NCBI RefSeq assembly: GCF_040115645.1
Contig: NC_089541.1
Coordinates: 5,952,001 to 6,016,000, forward strand
Direction: 5' to 3'
Length of the DNA stretch: 64,000 nucleotides
From: Euwallacea fornicatus
Taxonomy: Eukaryota; Arthropoda; Insecta; Coleoptera; Curculionidae
Part shown: piece by piece, positions 48,901-61,245 of the stretch
Layout of the letters: each line of letters starts with the position of its first letter
Numbering within the stretch: position 1 is the first letter of the stretch
Translations under genes and position numbers: made by a program
Notes under the pieces: generated by a model
What the model was told of the DNA's origin: nothing
The model's input: the letters and a program-made list of their open reading frames with translations, nothing else
Database searches by the model: none

Positions 48901-51071
48901 CTTTTGTGCGAAAATGAAACTGAGGCCTAATGTGGTCTGGATCAAAGAAGAATTCCCAAGAGTTAATCCTTATTCCAAGAAACTTTGCACACTAAATATT
49001 GAAAGAAATAATCATGTTATCTTAATTCAATGAAGCTCACGTGATTATGATTTGCTTTTCAGGTTTCATTTCTAATCTTCATGAATTAAACCTGAACGTA
49101 TTAAAACGAAATTAAAAAAACCTGAAGATATTAGAAAAAATAGAAATGTCATCGAAAAATGAACAATCAATAAGGAATACAAAGTGGAAACGGTTTTAGT
49201 GAATCTTGGGGCTCCTGAGGGTGCCCCGCAGGTGCCGAGGCACCTGTTTGTGAAGCACATGTTCCAACGGCCAAGTCAGGTAGAGTAAATGCCCGCGAAG
49301 ATATAAGGAATGAAGAGACGAGGGTTGCCACATTGACTGTAAAATCGAAAGTGACAGGAATGTTTAAAAGATTTTTGTTTAATAATGCATATAAAGAATT
49401 ATCAAAGCCTTCAAACTTGAAGAAACAGTGAATATTGTAAAATTGTGCCACTGCTTGTGAAGTATGCCCTCGGTGGACCCGTTTACCTCACAGATGTATT
49501 TTTAATTAACCTTTGATGAGTTTGATTAGCAAATTAGTTCAGCCAACATGTGGCACCAATGTTAAGGAAAACAAACTTCCAACTGCAACGAACCTGTTGA
49601 ACTGATTAGGATACTTATTGTAAGGACGTTATGGCATGACATGGGGAAGCAAAGGTATCAGGTGTTGGTGTGTTCTTCGATATTTGACCCTAAGCGTGGT
49701 GTCTTTTTTTACTGTTGCCTTTAGAACCAGTGGTGGAGGTAATTGTTACACAGAAACATTGTTTCCAAAAGACTAATACATCTTAAAAACATGAATTTAA
49801 ATGGTTTGATAAACTTATGTAATGTAGATTTTCTCGTATGGAATGAATACTATGGACACCTGGAAAGCAGTAAAAGATGCGAACTTTAACAAATAAAAAC
49901 AACTGGGCAAACTAAAAGTTCTAGACAGGCAATAAAACATAAAAACTGACCCTTTTTAACTCTAAAACGTGGTGCAATAAGATTTTTAAATCCGAAGTTT
50001 CCCTTTCCTTAAACCATCATCAACTTGATTTTAAATACATTTTCGTTTATTTTATTTCTTCAGATTCATATAGGCGAGGCGTTCCTGTTTAATAATTGCT
50101 CTCCTATGATTTTAAACTATGCCTGGTGCCATTTTATACGGTATAAGTAGAAAAACGACTCTCTCTCTGTTCAATCCAGTGTTTATGAGAAAACTGACTT
50201 AAATATTTGCGTATTTGAATAGTTGCAACATTGTAAAATTATAATAAAAATATATTCGAAAAATAGTCAATTATTCGACCAGCCGAATAAAATAATTGAG
50301 TAATTACACTACTCGAATTGTTATTAATTCAGAAACAAATAAAGCAATAAGATTGTAACTCGAATGAGGTAGAGTTTTGAATTTTTAAGAAATCTTTAAA
50401 TTATCAATAAATTCATAATTCTGTTAATTGGTGAAAGTGCTGATAAAGGTGGATCCTTAAAGATTTTGCAAATAACACCTGTATAGAAATTTTTGAATTA
50501 TAAAGACTAAAATCTTGAGCACTTCATTAAGGCACAATGAGACAGAAGATGATGAGAAGATGAACTTCCGTCTCATACATCTGTTATCTGATGGTGCAAT
50601 GGTTCGACGAGCAGTGTGATTGGTCAGAAAACCATTTCGACTCTTATTCCATACCGTAAGTTTTTATTCGCAATAATTCGAACTTTAGCCGATCATTATA
50701 CTGCATCCGCCTGTCGACAGTGCGATGATACAATGAGCGTTCTGGTGAAATAATTTCAACTTTTTCCCGATATTATACGTTTGAATCTCAATTGCTTAAT
50801 TGTTAGAAAATACCTTGATTTCCACCATTTTATAGAATAATTAAAGCAATCGTAGTAATTTCGTATTGTCAGTTGACTAATGCTTGGGACGGAAGGAAAC
50901 ATTATTCGTTGATGTACGAGATGAAAGCTTCCGAGATACTGTTCCATGCATCCGTCATTCGACAATTCGGAATTACCGTCAGTTTTGCTCCAAATACACT
51001 GTGATGCAAGAGGAGCAAAATTAAAACCTAAAACACTAAACAAGAAATCCAACAATAATGATTAAAACATA
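45916..51071. other. Non-coding AT-rich DNA
   Basis: No supportable gene in about 5 kb. ORFs such as 46001-46216, 48509-48721 and the minus-strand 49167-49451 have no recognisable domain or splice context. Confidence 0.5.
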
Positions 51072-51270
51072 TACAGGGTGGATTATGGGTTATGTTTATT
51101 TGAATAATTTATAGAAGCATTCACAACAAAATAAAAATCCTGGACCGTACTAAAAAATCCCATTTTCAAACAATATTCTTAAATGTAGAGCTATTTTATC
51201 ATTTAATCAACTTCGTATTTGACCATTACCGAGATTTCCACGCTTCTGGTTTATATGTGAACACCCTGTA
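51072..51270. mobile_element. Small MITE-like element, about 200 bp
   Basis: The unit begins TACAGGGTG (51072-51080) and ends with its exact complement CACCCTGTA (51262-51270). Beyond these nine bases the arms do not match. It encodes no protein. The end motif is the one seen on several other elements in this window. It is probably a short non-autonomous element, but nine bases of inverted repeat is modest evidence. Confidence 0.5.
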
Positions 51271-53339
51271 TTTTCAATTCATTTTTAAGGTTTGCAAAAA
51301 CGTTTGTGGGGTACGTCTATGTTTAACTGTCAACCGCTAAAAAGGGCAGAACTCGGAATTTAAATGCATGTCTTAAGGGTGAAACGTATTGTGTTTCTTA
51401 ATGCCCAAGGCGCGGAATTCGATTATAAAGCACCTGCTTACGTAATTTCGCTCGAAAACCGATACTGTCGGTTTTCTAGAAAAAGGCCATCTCTTTCTAT
51501 AAAAAAAAAATAATTTGACGGGGGATGATTTTCTTTTATAGGCACTTTACGGGCAGCTGGTCATCGTACGTCCATCAGCAGCACCTTTGCACTAGTCTGC
51601 AGATAAGCCCAATAACACACGGCCAAATTCATTAACATGGGAATGTCAACTAATATCAACGTCGTCCCGGTCGCTTAGCATACAAATTGCGATCGGACTT
51701 CAAAAAATTTGGTAAACCACAGGAAATTTGCATAAAAATTAATACGAGCGAATTTACAAGGCAGATATCTCCTCGATATAAGCAAATACGGCCCATTAAA
51801 TCGAAAAGACCTGCCGTTTGATGCTGCCATCAAATCCCCGTTGAAAATAAAGATCCCGGGTTTATTAAGTCATACAGGTCACTTTTACTGCCGATACAGG
51901 ATTAGCACACCAAGAAAATCGTTCTTGTTACATTTATTAATATTATATTCTGGTTTTATACGAGCGAGTTGGGTTTGGCAGGTCTTAAGAGGCACAATAC
52001 CGCCTTGGCTAAGATAACAAATATCTTTTAAATGCCCAACGAGTACTTTTTCATGCATACCCTCTTGGAACTTTGCATCCAACGGTAATAGTCATTAGCT
52101 AATTAGTTGATAAAATTGAAAGCAAGATATCACACAAAATAGTTAAGTATAAGAGTACGAGAATATTTGGAAGATCACCATATATGGAATTAGATGATGA
52201 GATCGTTTTTTTCCAGATTAAAGAAATAAAACTAAAAGTTATGTTGCCGAACTGATCGTTCTACAGCACCGCAAGAAGATGTCTTTAATTAAGCTCTTAA
52301 CGCAAAGATGCAAAATATCCAGTAAAATTGTAGTAAATGACGTCCCTGAAATATGTAACACCAGACAACTGCACGATAAGTTTTGATTCAAACAAAGTAA
52401 AATGCGAAAAAAGCAGATTTTAGCAGAAAAAAGTTAAGTATATGAGAAAGTAAAAGAACAAAAGAGGAATTGAAATTATAAAAAAGGATACACTTATTAA
52501 AAAAAAAATTGAAAATCATGTGGCAAAGTTTGTGAAAAACAAAACAAATTAAACGCATAGTTATAATTTTAGAACATCAGTTAACAAGGAGGACAGAAAA
52601 ATAAGAACCACCATAAAAAAGATAATTGAATCTACCCCATTTTCTATGAACCCAGTTTACAACTTGCAAGACGTTCTCGTTACGTCATTTGCTCTTTCGA
52701 TCAAACATTTGATTAACGCTGTATAAACCTTCTAATTGATGGTCAAGGTCGGTCAGAAAGATCTAATGAGCTCCAATGCTCAGCAACTTTAATCGATATG
52801 AAATATTTATAGAAGAACCAATGATTGGGCACATTCAGAAGAGGTAACACATCTGTAATTGCTGTGTAACTGTTTAAAATTCGGACCAAAAAGGACGTTA
52901 ACTCTCATTATGAAGGGTAGTGCGTCGTTCGGCAGAAATCTTGATTGTTGCACAACTGTTGATTGTCGCGAACGTTGCCATTCAGCGAATATCTATTATA
53001 AAATTTGGTTGCGTTTTCAAGATATTTTAGAACATTGAAGATATAAATTTTAAATATACGGGGTGTTAATTTGAAAACTTTCCACCTTTATTACCTCGAA
53101 ATGGGATAGATTTTTTTTTATCACCGGAATACGTCGAAGTAGAATCTGAATTTTTTAATTCTTTATTTTGTTGGAATGCCGCTTCGATAAATTTTGATAT
53201 TATCTTGCATGAAAAATATTGTTTACTTACCAGTGGTAATGATCAATAATACTAGGTATTCCAATCAGTTAAAATTTATTGCAATAATTTGTGTGTTATT
53301 GTGAGTAATTTTAAAAGTGGTATAAACAATTCAGTAAAG
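51271..53339. other. Non-coding AT-rich DNA
   Basis: No supportable gene. The string ATACGGGGTGTTAATTTGAAAA at about 53056 may be the left end of the transposon that follows. Confidence 0.45.
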
Positions 53340-54235
53340 GACTGGATTTATTTTTATTAATGGGGAGCAAGAGAGATGCACCAGAAAAACAGCGGATATT
53401 TTTAATGCAAGAAATCCTAATTCAAACGTGCGTTAAAGGTACGTTTAAGACATGTTAAAAAATTTGCCAAAACGGATTCTATTGCAAATAAAAAAAGGAC
53501 TGTTCAGCGCTTTTTAAAGGAAACTATTCAAGTAGCGATTCTTGGAGCTTTCGTTGCAGAACCCAACAGTTCATTGTGTACTATCACAAGTCAAACTGCA
53601 ACGTTATATGAAACTGTGCAAAAAGCACTGAAATGAAACAAATTTCATTCCTACAAAATGCAAATTCTACAGGAACTTTGTGATCACGATTTTGATAGAA
53701 GAGGTATATGTTGCGAAACCATGAGTAACTTAATTAATAACAACCAATTTTTTTAACAAACATTTGCTCGAGTAATGAGTGCACTTTTTCCCTTAATGGT
53801 CCGGTCAATAAGCAGAACCGCCGATAATGAAGTGATGAAAATCCTTACGTTTTTAGAGAAGGTGTCATACAGTGGCTAGAAAAAATTAATTTTTGAGCTG
53901 ATATTTTCGGAAATGCTGTTATAGAACCTTTGCTTATTGAGGAAAACTTAACTGGAGAGTTGTGCTTAAACTTACTTGAAAACGCAATTGATCCTTTAAT
54001 AACAACTTATTTACAAGATCAAATCAGTGAAAACATCTTGCAACAAGGCGAAATATATTTTCAACAAGATGGAGCTCGACCGTATTATTTTCGCCTAGTG
54101 CGAGAATAGTTGGATGACCAATTTCCCGACAAATAGTTTGCTGGAGGGGGACCACCTATAGAATGGCCTGTAATATCACCAGACTTAACGCTGTTAGATT
54201 ATTTCTTATTTGGGGGGCGCATACGATCAATTTCA
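53340..54235 (+). pseudogene. Decayed transposase, DD41D-like family, nearly full length
   Basis: Reading across plus-strand frames gives a whole transposase in order: an N-terminal HTH region (EKQRIFLMQEIL; TVQRF-like piece near 53.5 kb), MQILQELCDHDFDRRGICCE (about 53.66-53.72 kb), VIEPLLIEENLTGELCLNLL (about 53.92 kb), then YLQDQISENILQQGEIYFQQ, DGARPYYFRLVRE, GGGPPIEWPVISPDL and LLDYFLFGG. The second and third catalytic Asp survive at a spacing of about 41-42 codons, as in the DD41D group. The region of the first Asp is frameshifted. Many stops and small indels make it inactive. A possible left end lies at 53056; no right end was found. Confidence 0.85.
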
Positions 54236-55631
54236 ACTGTAAAATTTCATTTCTGAGATGTTAGAATTCTTAGCAGTTTTTTTTTTTGTTGAGAGAAGTT
54301 GTTCCCTTACTCAGTTTCACTTAGTGTTCCATTCTTTATTATCGTGTTGCATCACGATACTTTACTGGCAATTTCAAGTTATCTTCCCTACGAGTAACTT
54401 GTCACAAAAGACTTGACGATTGGGACTCTTAATACTACTCATCTAACGAAACAAAAATCTGATCCATTCCTAGTAGTTCTTTGTAGGAAGAGTTCGTCCC
54501 CCATTTGAACGGTTTTCCTCCGAGTCCATCCGATCGCCGTTTTATTAGCGAAGATTTGCAGTAAATTGGCGAAGAAATGTGTCATAAATTGAAACGTAAC
54601 GACCGATTAAGTGCCCGAACCTTACTCAACGAACATGAATGAAGAATAAAAATGGCATTTTATGTGGACTTTATCGGTTTCGTCTAAGCCTTGTTTTAAA
54701 AGCAGGACAATAAGGATGGACCTGCGTATTTTTCATTTGCGCAATAAACCAACTAATTAGGCATGCAAGTTGACGCAATTAAAATAAATCATAATAGTAA
54801 AATGGTAGTACCAGGCGAAGCAGCAAGTGGCGTTTTTAGCATAAAAAGCAGAAAATATTTAAGGTCAGCTTCCAGGTTTCTGTTCCGAATCATTGAGTGC
54901 GCAAAGTGGACGCTCGTACTACCAATTAGGCGGGCCTCCGAATAGCGGAAGTGCTAATTTCTTTTATTTATAATAATCCTACATTATTATCTTATATTCT
55001 CATTCCTCTTGGCCACTCTAATTTAGGCTATATTCGTTATTAATTAAAATTTCGCTGACTAATAAGGTTAAGAGTATTTTCACAGCTAAATAACTCGACC
55101 AACTTCGCGATCTTGTCGAAGCCTGACGTCGAATTTTTACCAATTTCCTGACTAACGGGACACAATCTAATAATAATTATTAAATAAAAATCAATATGTA
55201 ATCTCGGGCACCATGTTCAATAAACCGTTTTATGAAAAAAATCGTAATTATTGCCTTAAGAATAGCGACACGGTTCGTGCTCGCATTATTCCCCGCAGCA
55301 AGTGCAACGCGTTACGCAATAAAATGTTTATATGAGTCATTTTACTCAATGAAAATTAATTCCTAATGATAATTGCAATAAATGAAACTCTATTGCTGTT
55401 TAATTATTGTAAAAAGAATAATTGTCAGGTAATTGGCAAAAGATCAGAGTAGCGTTTCGTAACTTTTAGTAGGTAAATGCAACCCAGATTTTCAATGAAG
55501 TTTCAGGGCAATAGTGAAAACGTTTCAAAATATTGGGATCCAATATACCGGACGTCCAGGTGAATTCTGAACATAGGAAATTAACATGGGGAATCGGTTT
55601 TCAATTTTTTACCTCAGAACGGGTTACCCAA
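54236..55631. other. Non-coding AT-rich DNA
   Basis: No supportable gene. The plus-strand ORF at 54763-54945 has no recognisable domain. Confidence 0.5.
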
Positions 55632-55977
55632 TTGAAAAACTTTTACTTGGAGGCTATAGTATTCGAGGCCCGTCATGATTCTCCAGTTTTTTTTATCTTC
55701 TAATTAGAGCCGTTTTCACTCCAACCGCCTACAAATATAAAAAATTTGAATGTCCCGCGTTACCGTTCGATGCCACGATTGGTCAGACTGAAGATTTTGT
55801 GTTTGTTTAATTCTGACCTAGGCTCTGACCAAACGTTGCTTCGAACGGTTTAGGCGGGACGTTTAAATTTTGGAAATTTGGAGGCATTTCGAGCGAGAAC
55901 GGCTCTAATTAGACGATTGAAAAAATTGCAAAATGATGGTCTTGACTACTAGGAGTTCTATATAAAAGTTTTTCAAC
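55632..55977. mobile_element. Foldback MITE, 346 bp
   Basis: The two halves are inverted copies. The left arm opens TTGAAAAACTTTTAC and contains TCTAATTAGAGCCGTT, AAATTTGAATGTCCCGC and TTGGTCAGA. The right arm holds the complements TCTGACCAAACG, GCGGGACGTTTAAATTT, AACGGCTCTAATTAGA and AAAAGTTTTTCAA. Arms are about 155-160 bp, with a spacer of about 30 bp around 55795-55825. No protein is encoded. Divergence between the arms shows it is not recent. It shares no obvious sequence with the larger foldback element at 15.6 kb, so it is a separate family. Confidence 0.8.
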
Positions 55978-58769
55978 TAAATAATAACTCGCACGAGCGC
56001 AAAAAAAGGATTCGCAATGATAATTCCCTATGTCCAGAGTTCGCCGAAACACTCGGTATGTGTTGACCTCGGGATATCACTTTCAAAGGTGTATAGAAAA
56101 AACTTTAGTTAAGAGAACTTTGAAGCAATTTTTATTTATTACATGGAAATCATAGATACATAGGATGTCCCGGAAACTATTGTACAAATGAGTATTGAGT
56201 ACAAAAAATTGAACTGTTTAGTTTAATTTTTTGTTAGCGCGAATGACTTCATTATTTTAACGGATTGTGAAACTCTTTTATATAAGAAACGATATTTTGC
56301 AAAAAAATCATTATTGCCGTTTTTAAGATATTTTTAACAAAGGTTTTCGGTGCATATTAGATTTAATTTTGTGGGGTGTTCTGAAGCGATCGATATAAAA
56401 ATTTGTACCTACACAGACGTTTTGTTACATATTGTTAGAGCTTCAACCTACAGCGTTATATCACGGAAGATTTACTATCGCAACCAAAAACAAATTTTAA
56501 GTGTTTTTAATCTTTGATCGACTCATTTTATTACTTCACGGATCTCAACTTTACAGCAGGTGCTTTACTACCTTAGAGAATTTGCAAAGCAGCAATTGAT
56601 ATTTAAACTTAATTGAAATTCTAACTAGATCAATGATTTATATCAGTGGGATTTTTAACAAGTATCAAATAGTAATTAAATAACTACTGTGTGCAGCACT
56701 CCTTTTGCATGTTTTATGCACAGGATATAATGCTAGCGGTCGGTATTTCTTCCTGATGGCTAATGGATTTACGCATGTCGAAATTAATGGAAATAGTGCT
56801 TCTGTTTTTATTCTTATATCATTATAATAATGATTAGTGTTTGTTTTAAAAGAAACGTGGTACGCTTGGCATTCGAGCATTTGGTAGCCTCAACAGTGGC
56901 TTTCCTTATCAGTTCGCGATCTGATCGAATCTGCAAGTAACCAATAAGTATCTGACTGCAAAGTTGTAGTGGAAAATTGATTTTATGAGCATATAACAGG
57001 ACAGTAAATAATCGTATAATCGTAAACGTCCATTAGCTAACTTAGGGCCCATAAAATTATAAAATTGCACTAGTTCTCTTTCGTGGATATTATAATGATT
57101 TCGTATTTGAGATCTGAAGCTTAAGCATATATGGTATAATGTTAAGTTTCCGTACCCAACTGAGGTTCTCTGGTACTGGAACTGAAGTTGTAAAGTAACC
57201 CCGTACCTTAAGCGGAAAACTAATACACGGTTTTAGGAAGCCTATAAACCACACAGAGAGAAGCAACACCGCACATTTCAGAAGTTCTAAGAGCTCTCAC
57301 CACCCGACTTAAGCAGATTTATAGAGATCATCGAGTCGATCAGTTTGAGCTATTGTTTAAAATAATTACTTCTTGGGTTCTGGAGGTATTGGAGGCCAAA
57401 ATCGAAAAATATTTGAAAAGTAGGAACCACATTGTCTCGTCCATTTGGAGATGTTAAAATATATTTTTGAGGTACCCATCCATCATCTTTTGCTCTAGTT
57501 CACTAATAATATACGTATCTTCTGTGTCGACTCTGGAAACTTCAATAATTAAAGTCCGACAATATACAGTTTTCTTTTCTAAATTTAGAAAATTTGTTTG
57601 AATGTTGGACCTTCCAAAATGTTTGATGTTTTTGAGGGATTTTTCAGTAGTCCAGTTTGTTTCCAGTTATAATTGTTAGAAACTCGGGGGGCGGAACATA
57701 GCAGCAAACGAATTTTAGCATTAAGAATTACAATTTCATATACGCATTCAGTGTCAAAGTATCTTAGAAATCAAAAGTTCTATTAGAGCTAAGTTCTCAA
57801 AATATTCATCGCTAATGACAAATTGTTTTTCCTATAATTTTCCTTTTGCCATAAACAAGACCTTGAGAACATAAAGGGATATTTGTCCTACATCGATGCT
57901 GTCATGGGCGAAGAAATAACTGTGAGAACCCCCGTTGAAATGCTACAATGCTAATTATTTCACCATCATTTCAACAGAAAAACAAAACAAACTCGCATAT
58001 TTAGAGACTGCCCTCAACAACCACGACACGTTTTACTGCCAGCGTTCGACATTATCTTCAAGTGAATTTGCGAAAACATTGTCAAATACCATGTTTGAAT
58101 GTTTAATGGCAGTTGAATTAATACAGTGACATCGGCAACCATCTCTAGTCACCAAACCTCATTGGAACCTGTTACAGTCTGCCTGTATTTACATAGCAGA
58201 CTAAAAGGTATAAAGAATGTTGGGACTCGGTATTTCGCAGGGAAAAATGCAACGAATCGGTATTAATACGAACGGTGAGTTATGGAAAACGCCGCCGAGT
58301 TGACGGGTTAATTATGAGAAATGCGAGAAATGAGAAACAGTCAGGAGAAAAACGAGAGCGCGGGCAGCCGTAAAGGTCGCGTTTACCCGAGAATTGTCAC
58401 ATCGAAGATGTACGGCAAGGATGCCGGCTTTTGTATGTTAATGGATTTTGGGGCGTCATTAGGTTCCAAACTGGCTGCCAAAGTAGGGAAATTCCATTTC
58501 GTCCTGTCACATGGCGTTTGGTACCTCGAGCGGGCCGATTTAAAAAAAAAAAAAAAAAAAATTACGTATAGTGGCGCAAAAAGTCTGCGTACAAGCACCA
58601 AAAATCGCTTCAACTCTCACAAGCTATGGGAACATGAGTTAACAAGTAAAATTTAATTTAAGCATATATTACCTTCAATTGAGCAGGTTAATAATTATAA
58701 TAATATCAGGTAATAAGTGAACAGGTATCATCAAGTTTATTAACAGTATTTAAATAAAAATGAATTTAG
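55978..58769. other. Non-coding DNA with a poly(A) tract
   Basis: No supportable gene. TAGGATGTCCCGGAAAC at about 56161 resembles a transposon end without a visible partner. A GC-richer segment at about 58330-58540 ends in a run of 19 A (58543-58561). Its open frame at 58321-58656 has no recognisable domain. Confidence 0.45.
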
Positions 58770-59960
58770 CAACGGAAAAGAAGTTTGTATACATTAACAA
58801 TTTGAATGAAATTAACAATTTTAGCAACGGGTTGGGCCTCCTTTTAATTTGATCACTTCTTTTACGCTATTTGGTATTGAGTGGACCAATTTAGCTGTTT
58901 GTTTCTAGGTCCTGAGAAATTTTTGACCATTCTTCTTGCGATTTTTCTTTAAGCGCAACGTTTGAAATTATATGATGTTTTCGAATTAGTCCGGCCAATA
59001 ACTCCCACAAATGCTCGATGGGATTAAGGTCTGGCGATTGAAGTGGGATATGGAATTGCTTAGGAGTGTTATACACCAGCCATTCTTTAACAATTCCTGC
59101 GGCATGTTTGGTATCATTATCTTCTTGATCACTATATTTTTTGCGCTGAAGGTCTTAATTTTCTCTTTAAAATGTACAAAAACACAAAACGATCCATCTT
59201 AAAGTCAATGAATTCCAACTCTTCCAATCCGCTTGTTGAGATGGACACCATAATATGTCCACCACCGTGCTTTACAGTGAATGTTAAATGCTTTGAATTA
59301 ATATCATTATTAGGTTTTCTTCATACAATATGCTTTCCTTCGAAACCTCAAATGTAAAATTTACTTTCGTCAGTCGTGATAACTCGATCTCAAAACTCCA
59401 AAGGCTTACTAACATGAATTTTCACCAACACTACGAACTAACCTCTTCGTCTGATTTATTTTTGTAAACAAAAAGCTTCCTTCGACCAACACATCCTCTG
59501 TCTCCATTGTTTTTTAACAAATTCTGAACAGTTTTGGAACAAACGGTTTTGTGAAATTGTTGTTCAATCATTGCAACTAGCTTAGGAGCAGTAACTTTAG
59601 GATCTTTAAGGGTCCTTAACATATACCGGTCTTCTCTCTGATTTAACAATATGGGACAGCCAGATCTTGTTTTTACTGACAGATTTCCTCTTCCTTTGTA
59701 ATTTTAAATTATCCTTTGCACCGATGAATGTCTTTTACCAACAATTTTACCCACTGCCGTTAGTGTTTTTCCGTTTTTCCATAATGTTATCATAACTTCT
59801 CTCAGTTCAATTGCAATTTGCTTATGTTTAGGACTCATGTTGTAAACTTATGCTAAATCCATGCAACAAGTACTGAATACGATCGACTTGTCTCCGCGGC
59901 TTACTCGAACAAAAATAATTTAATTTTTTTAAGTACACATACTTTTTTTCCTTCGTTAAT
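58770..59960 (-). mobile_element. Tc1-like (DD34E) element with near full-length dead transposase
   Basis: On the minus strand the transposase starts at an ATG at 59836-59838 (MSPKHKQIAIELREVM) and ends at 58891, about 316 codons, close to normal Tc1 length. Readable in order: GKTLTAVGKIVGKRHSSVQR, one stop, NYKGRGNLS, LKDPKVTAPKLVAM; then TTDESKFYI (first Asp), VKHGGGHIMVSIST, DNDTKHAAGIVKEWL (second Asp), and QSPDLNPIEHLWELL (final Glu, 34 codons after the second Asp). All three catalytic residues remain, but a few stops and frameshifts break the gene. Related sequence at both borders (AGCAACGGAAAAGAAGTTTG and an inverted, diverged counterpart near 59.95 kb) suggests terminal repeats. The element lies about 0.2 kb from the next mariner copy. 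Confidence 0.9.
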
Positions 59961-60179
59961 GATACACTATCAGTTCTATTTAAATAAATTGTTGCTATAT
60001 TTAACATGTGCAGTAAATTTTTTGTTGAGATTAATCGATTCAATTACAATAATCGATTTGTTTCGATATTTTCATTAGTTGGTAAATATTCTCATAAAAT
60101 TTTAGATTTGAAACGAACTTTGTTGTTCCGCCACAGTGCATTACAAAAACCTAACCTTAAAAAGTTTACGTCTAAACTT

Positions 60180-61245
60180 CGAAGCGCTATGTTGGTTTGT
60201 GTTTATTTTGGACATGGATAAATAGTCGAATATTATTATTCGCAAGCCCATTCAACGTCAAAGTAAAGATAGATTCTACTTTGGAGGAATTTGGTCCTGT
60301 GTTAACAAATGTAAAATGTTGGGTGGTACAGTTGAAACGCGATCGTACCAGCTGCCAGGCCGAACTCTACAGTGGTCGACCCAATGACACTCCCAATCTG
60401 ACCACTCCAGATATTGTGGTGAAAACACAACTGTACTGGAAGATAGGCATTTCAAAAAGTGCCGTACATCGTATTTTGGTCGAACTATTGGATATGAGAA
60501 ACCTGTGTCCAAGATGGATACCGTGACTACTCACAATTGAACAGAAACAACGCGATGAGGACGTTTCAAGGGAATGTTTGTCCAAATTTCGCAGCAATAA
60601 AATCAAGTTTTTGCGTCGATTCATAACCATGAATGAAACATGGGTCCATCATTTCACACCTGAGACGAAAGAGCAGTTAAAGCAATGGACGCAAAAGGGA
60701 GAATTCGCTCCAAAGAAGGCGAAACCCGTTTTATTTACAGGAAAAGTGATGGCATCGATGTTTTGGGTGCACGTGGCATAATTTTTATTGTCAATTCCTC
60801 TGAAGGAAAAACAATAAACGGGGAATATTATACAAATTTATTACAGCGGTTGAGCGAAGAAATTAAAAAAAAAAAGCGATCGCATTAGACAAACAAGTAA
60901 GTCTCGTTTTATCAAGCCAATGCACCAGTTCCACTCTTCCGCAATGGCAATGGCCAAAAACAATTAATTTGGTTTCGAACTTTCTCTTCACCTACCCTAC
61001 TCGCCAGATTTAGCCCCCTCAGATTATTTTCTATTTCCAAACGTAAAAAGATAGTTCTGTGGAAAGGAGTTTGCCAATAATTAAGAGGTGAAGTCCGAAG
61101 TTGATATTAATTATTCATTCATCATATATCAAATATTATTCAGAAACATTTGAAACTTCTTCAAGAACATTGTTAGGAAAAGTGTGTTAATCTCAAAACA
61201 GACTAGGTTAAGAAACAACGTAATGTTTTCCTTTTTTTTTTAAGT
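60180..61245 (+). mobile_element. Mariner (DD34D) element, decayed copy B
   Basis: A second copy of the element at 36.3 kb, here on the plus strand. The frame 60197-60526 holds the SGRPND box, GISKSAVHRIL and MRNLCPRWIP; 60578-60781 holds FITMNETWVHHFTPETKEQ and GKVMASMFW; the last box YSPDLAPSDYFLFPN lies near 61.00 kb. The first catalytic Asp is Asn, as in copy A. The second is also lost: QDNAP reads QANAP. The third is kept. A stop after CPRWIP and later frameshifts break the gene. Shared ends with copy A (GCGCTA..TTTGTG at the left; a TAAGTGT string at the right) set the approximate limits. Confidence 0.9.

Noticed and set aside
49167..49451. Minus-strand ORF of 94 codons with GASAPAGHPQ-like segment
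   Set aside because: No domain, no splice context and no coding-like neighbours; likely chance.
50590..50660. Possible tRNA-like sequence around GGTTCGACGAGC
   Set aside because: Box A and cloverleaf pairing are absent.
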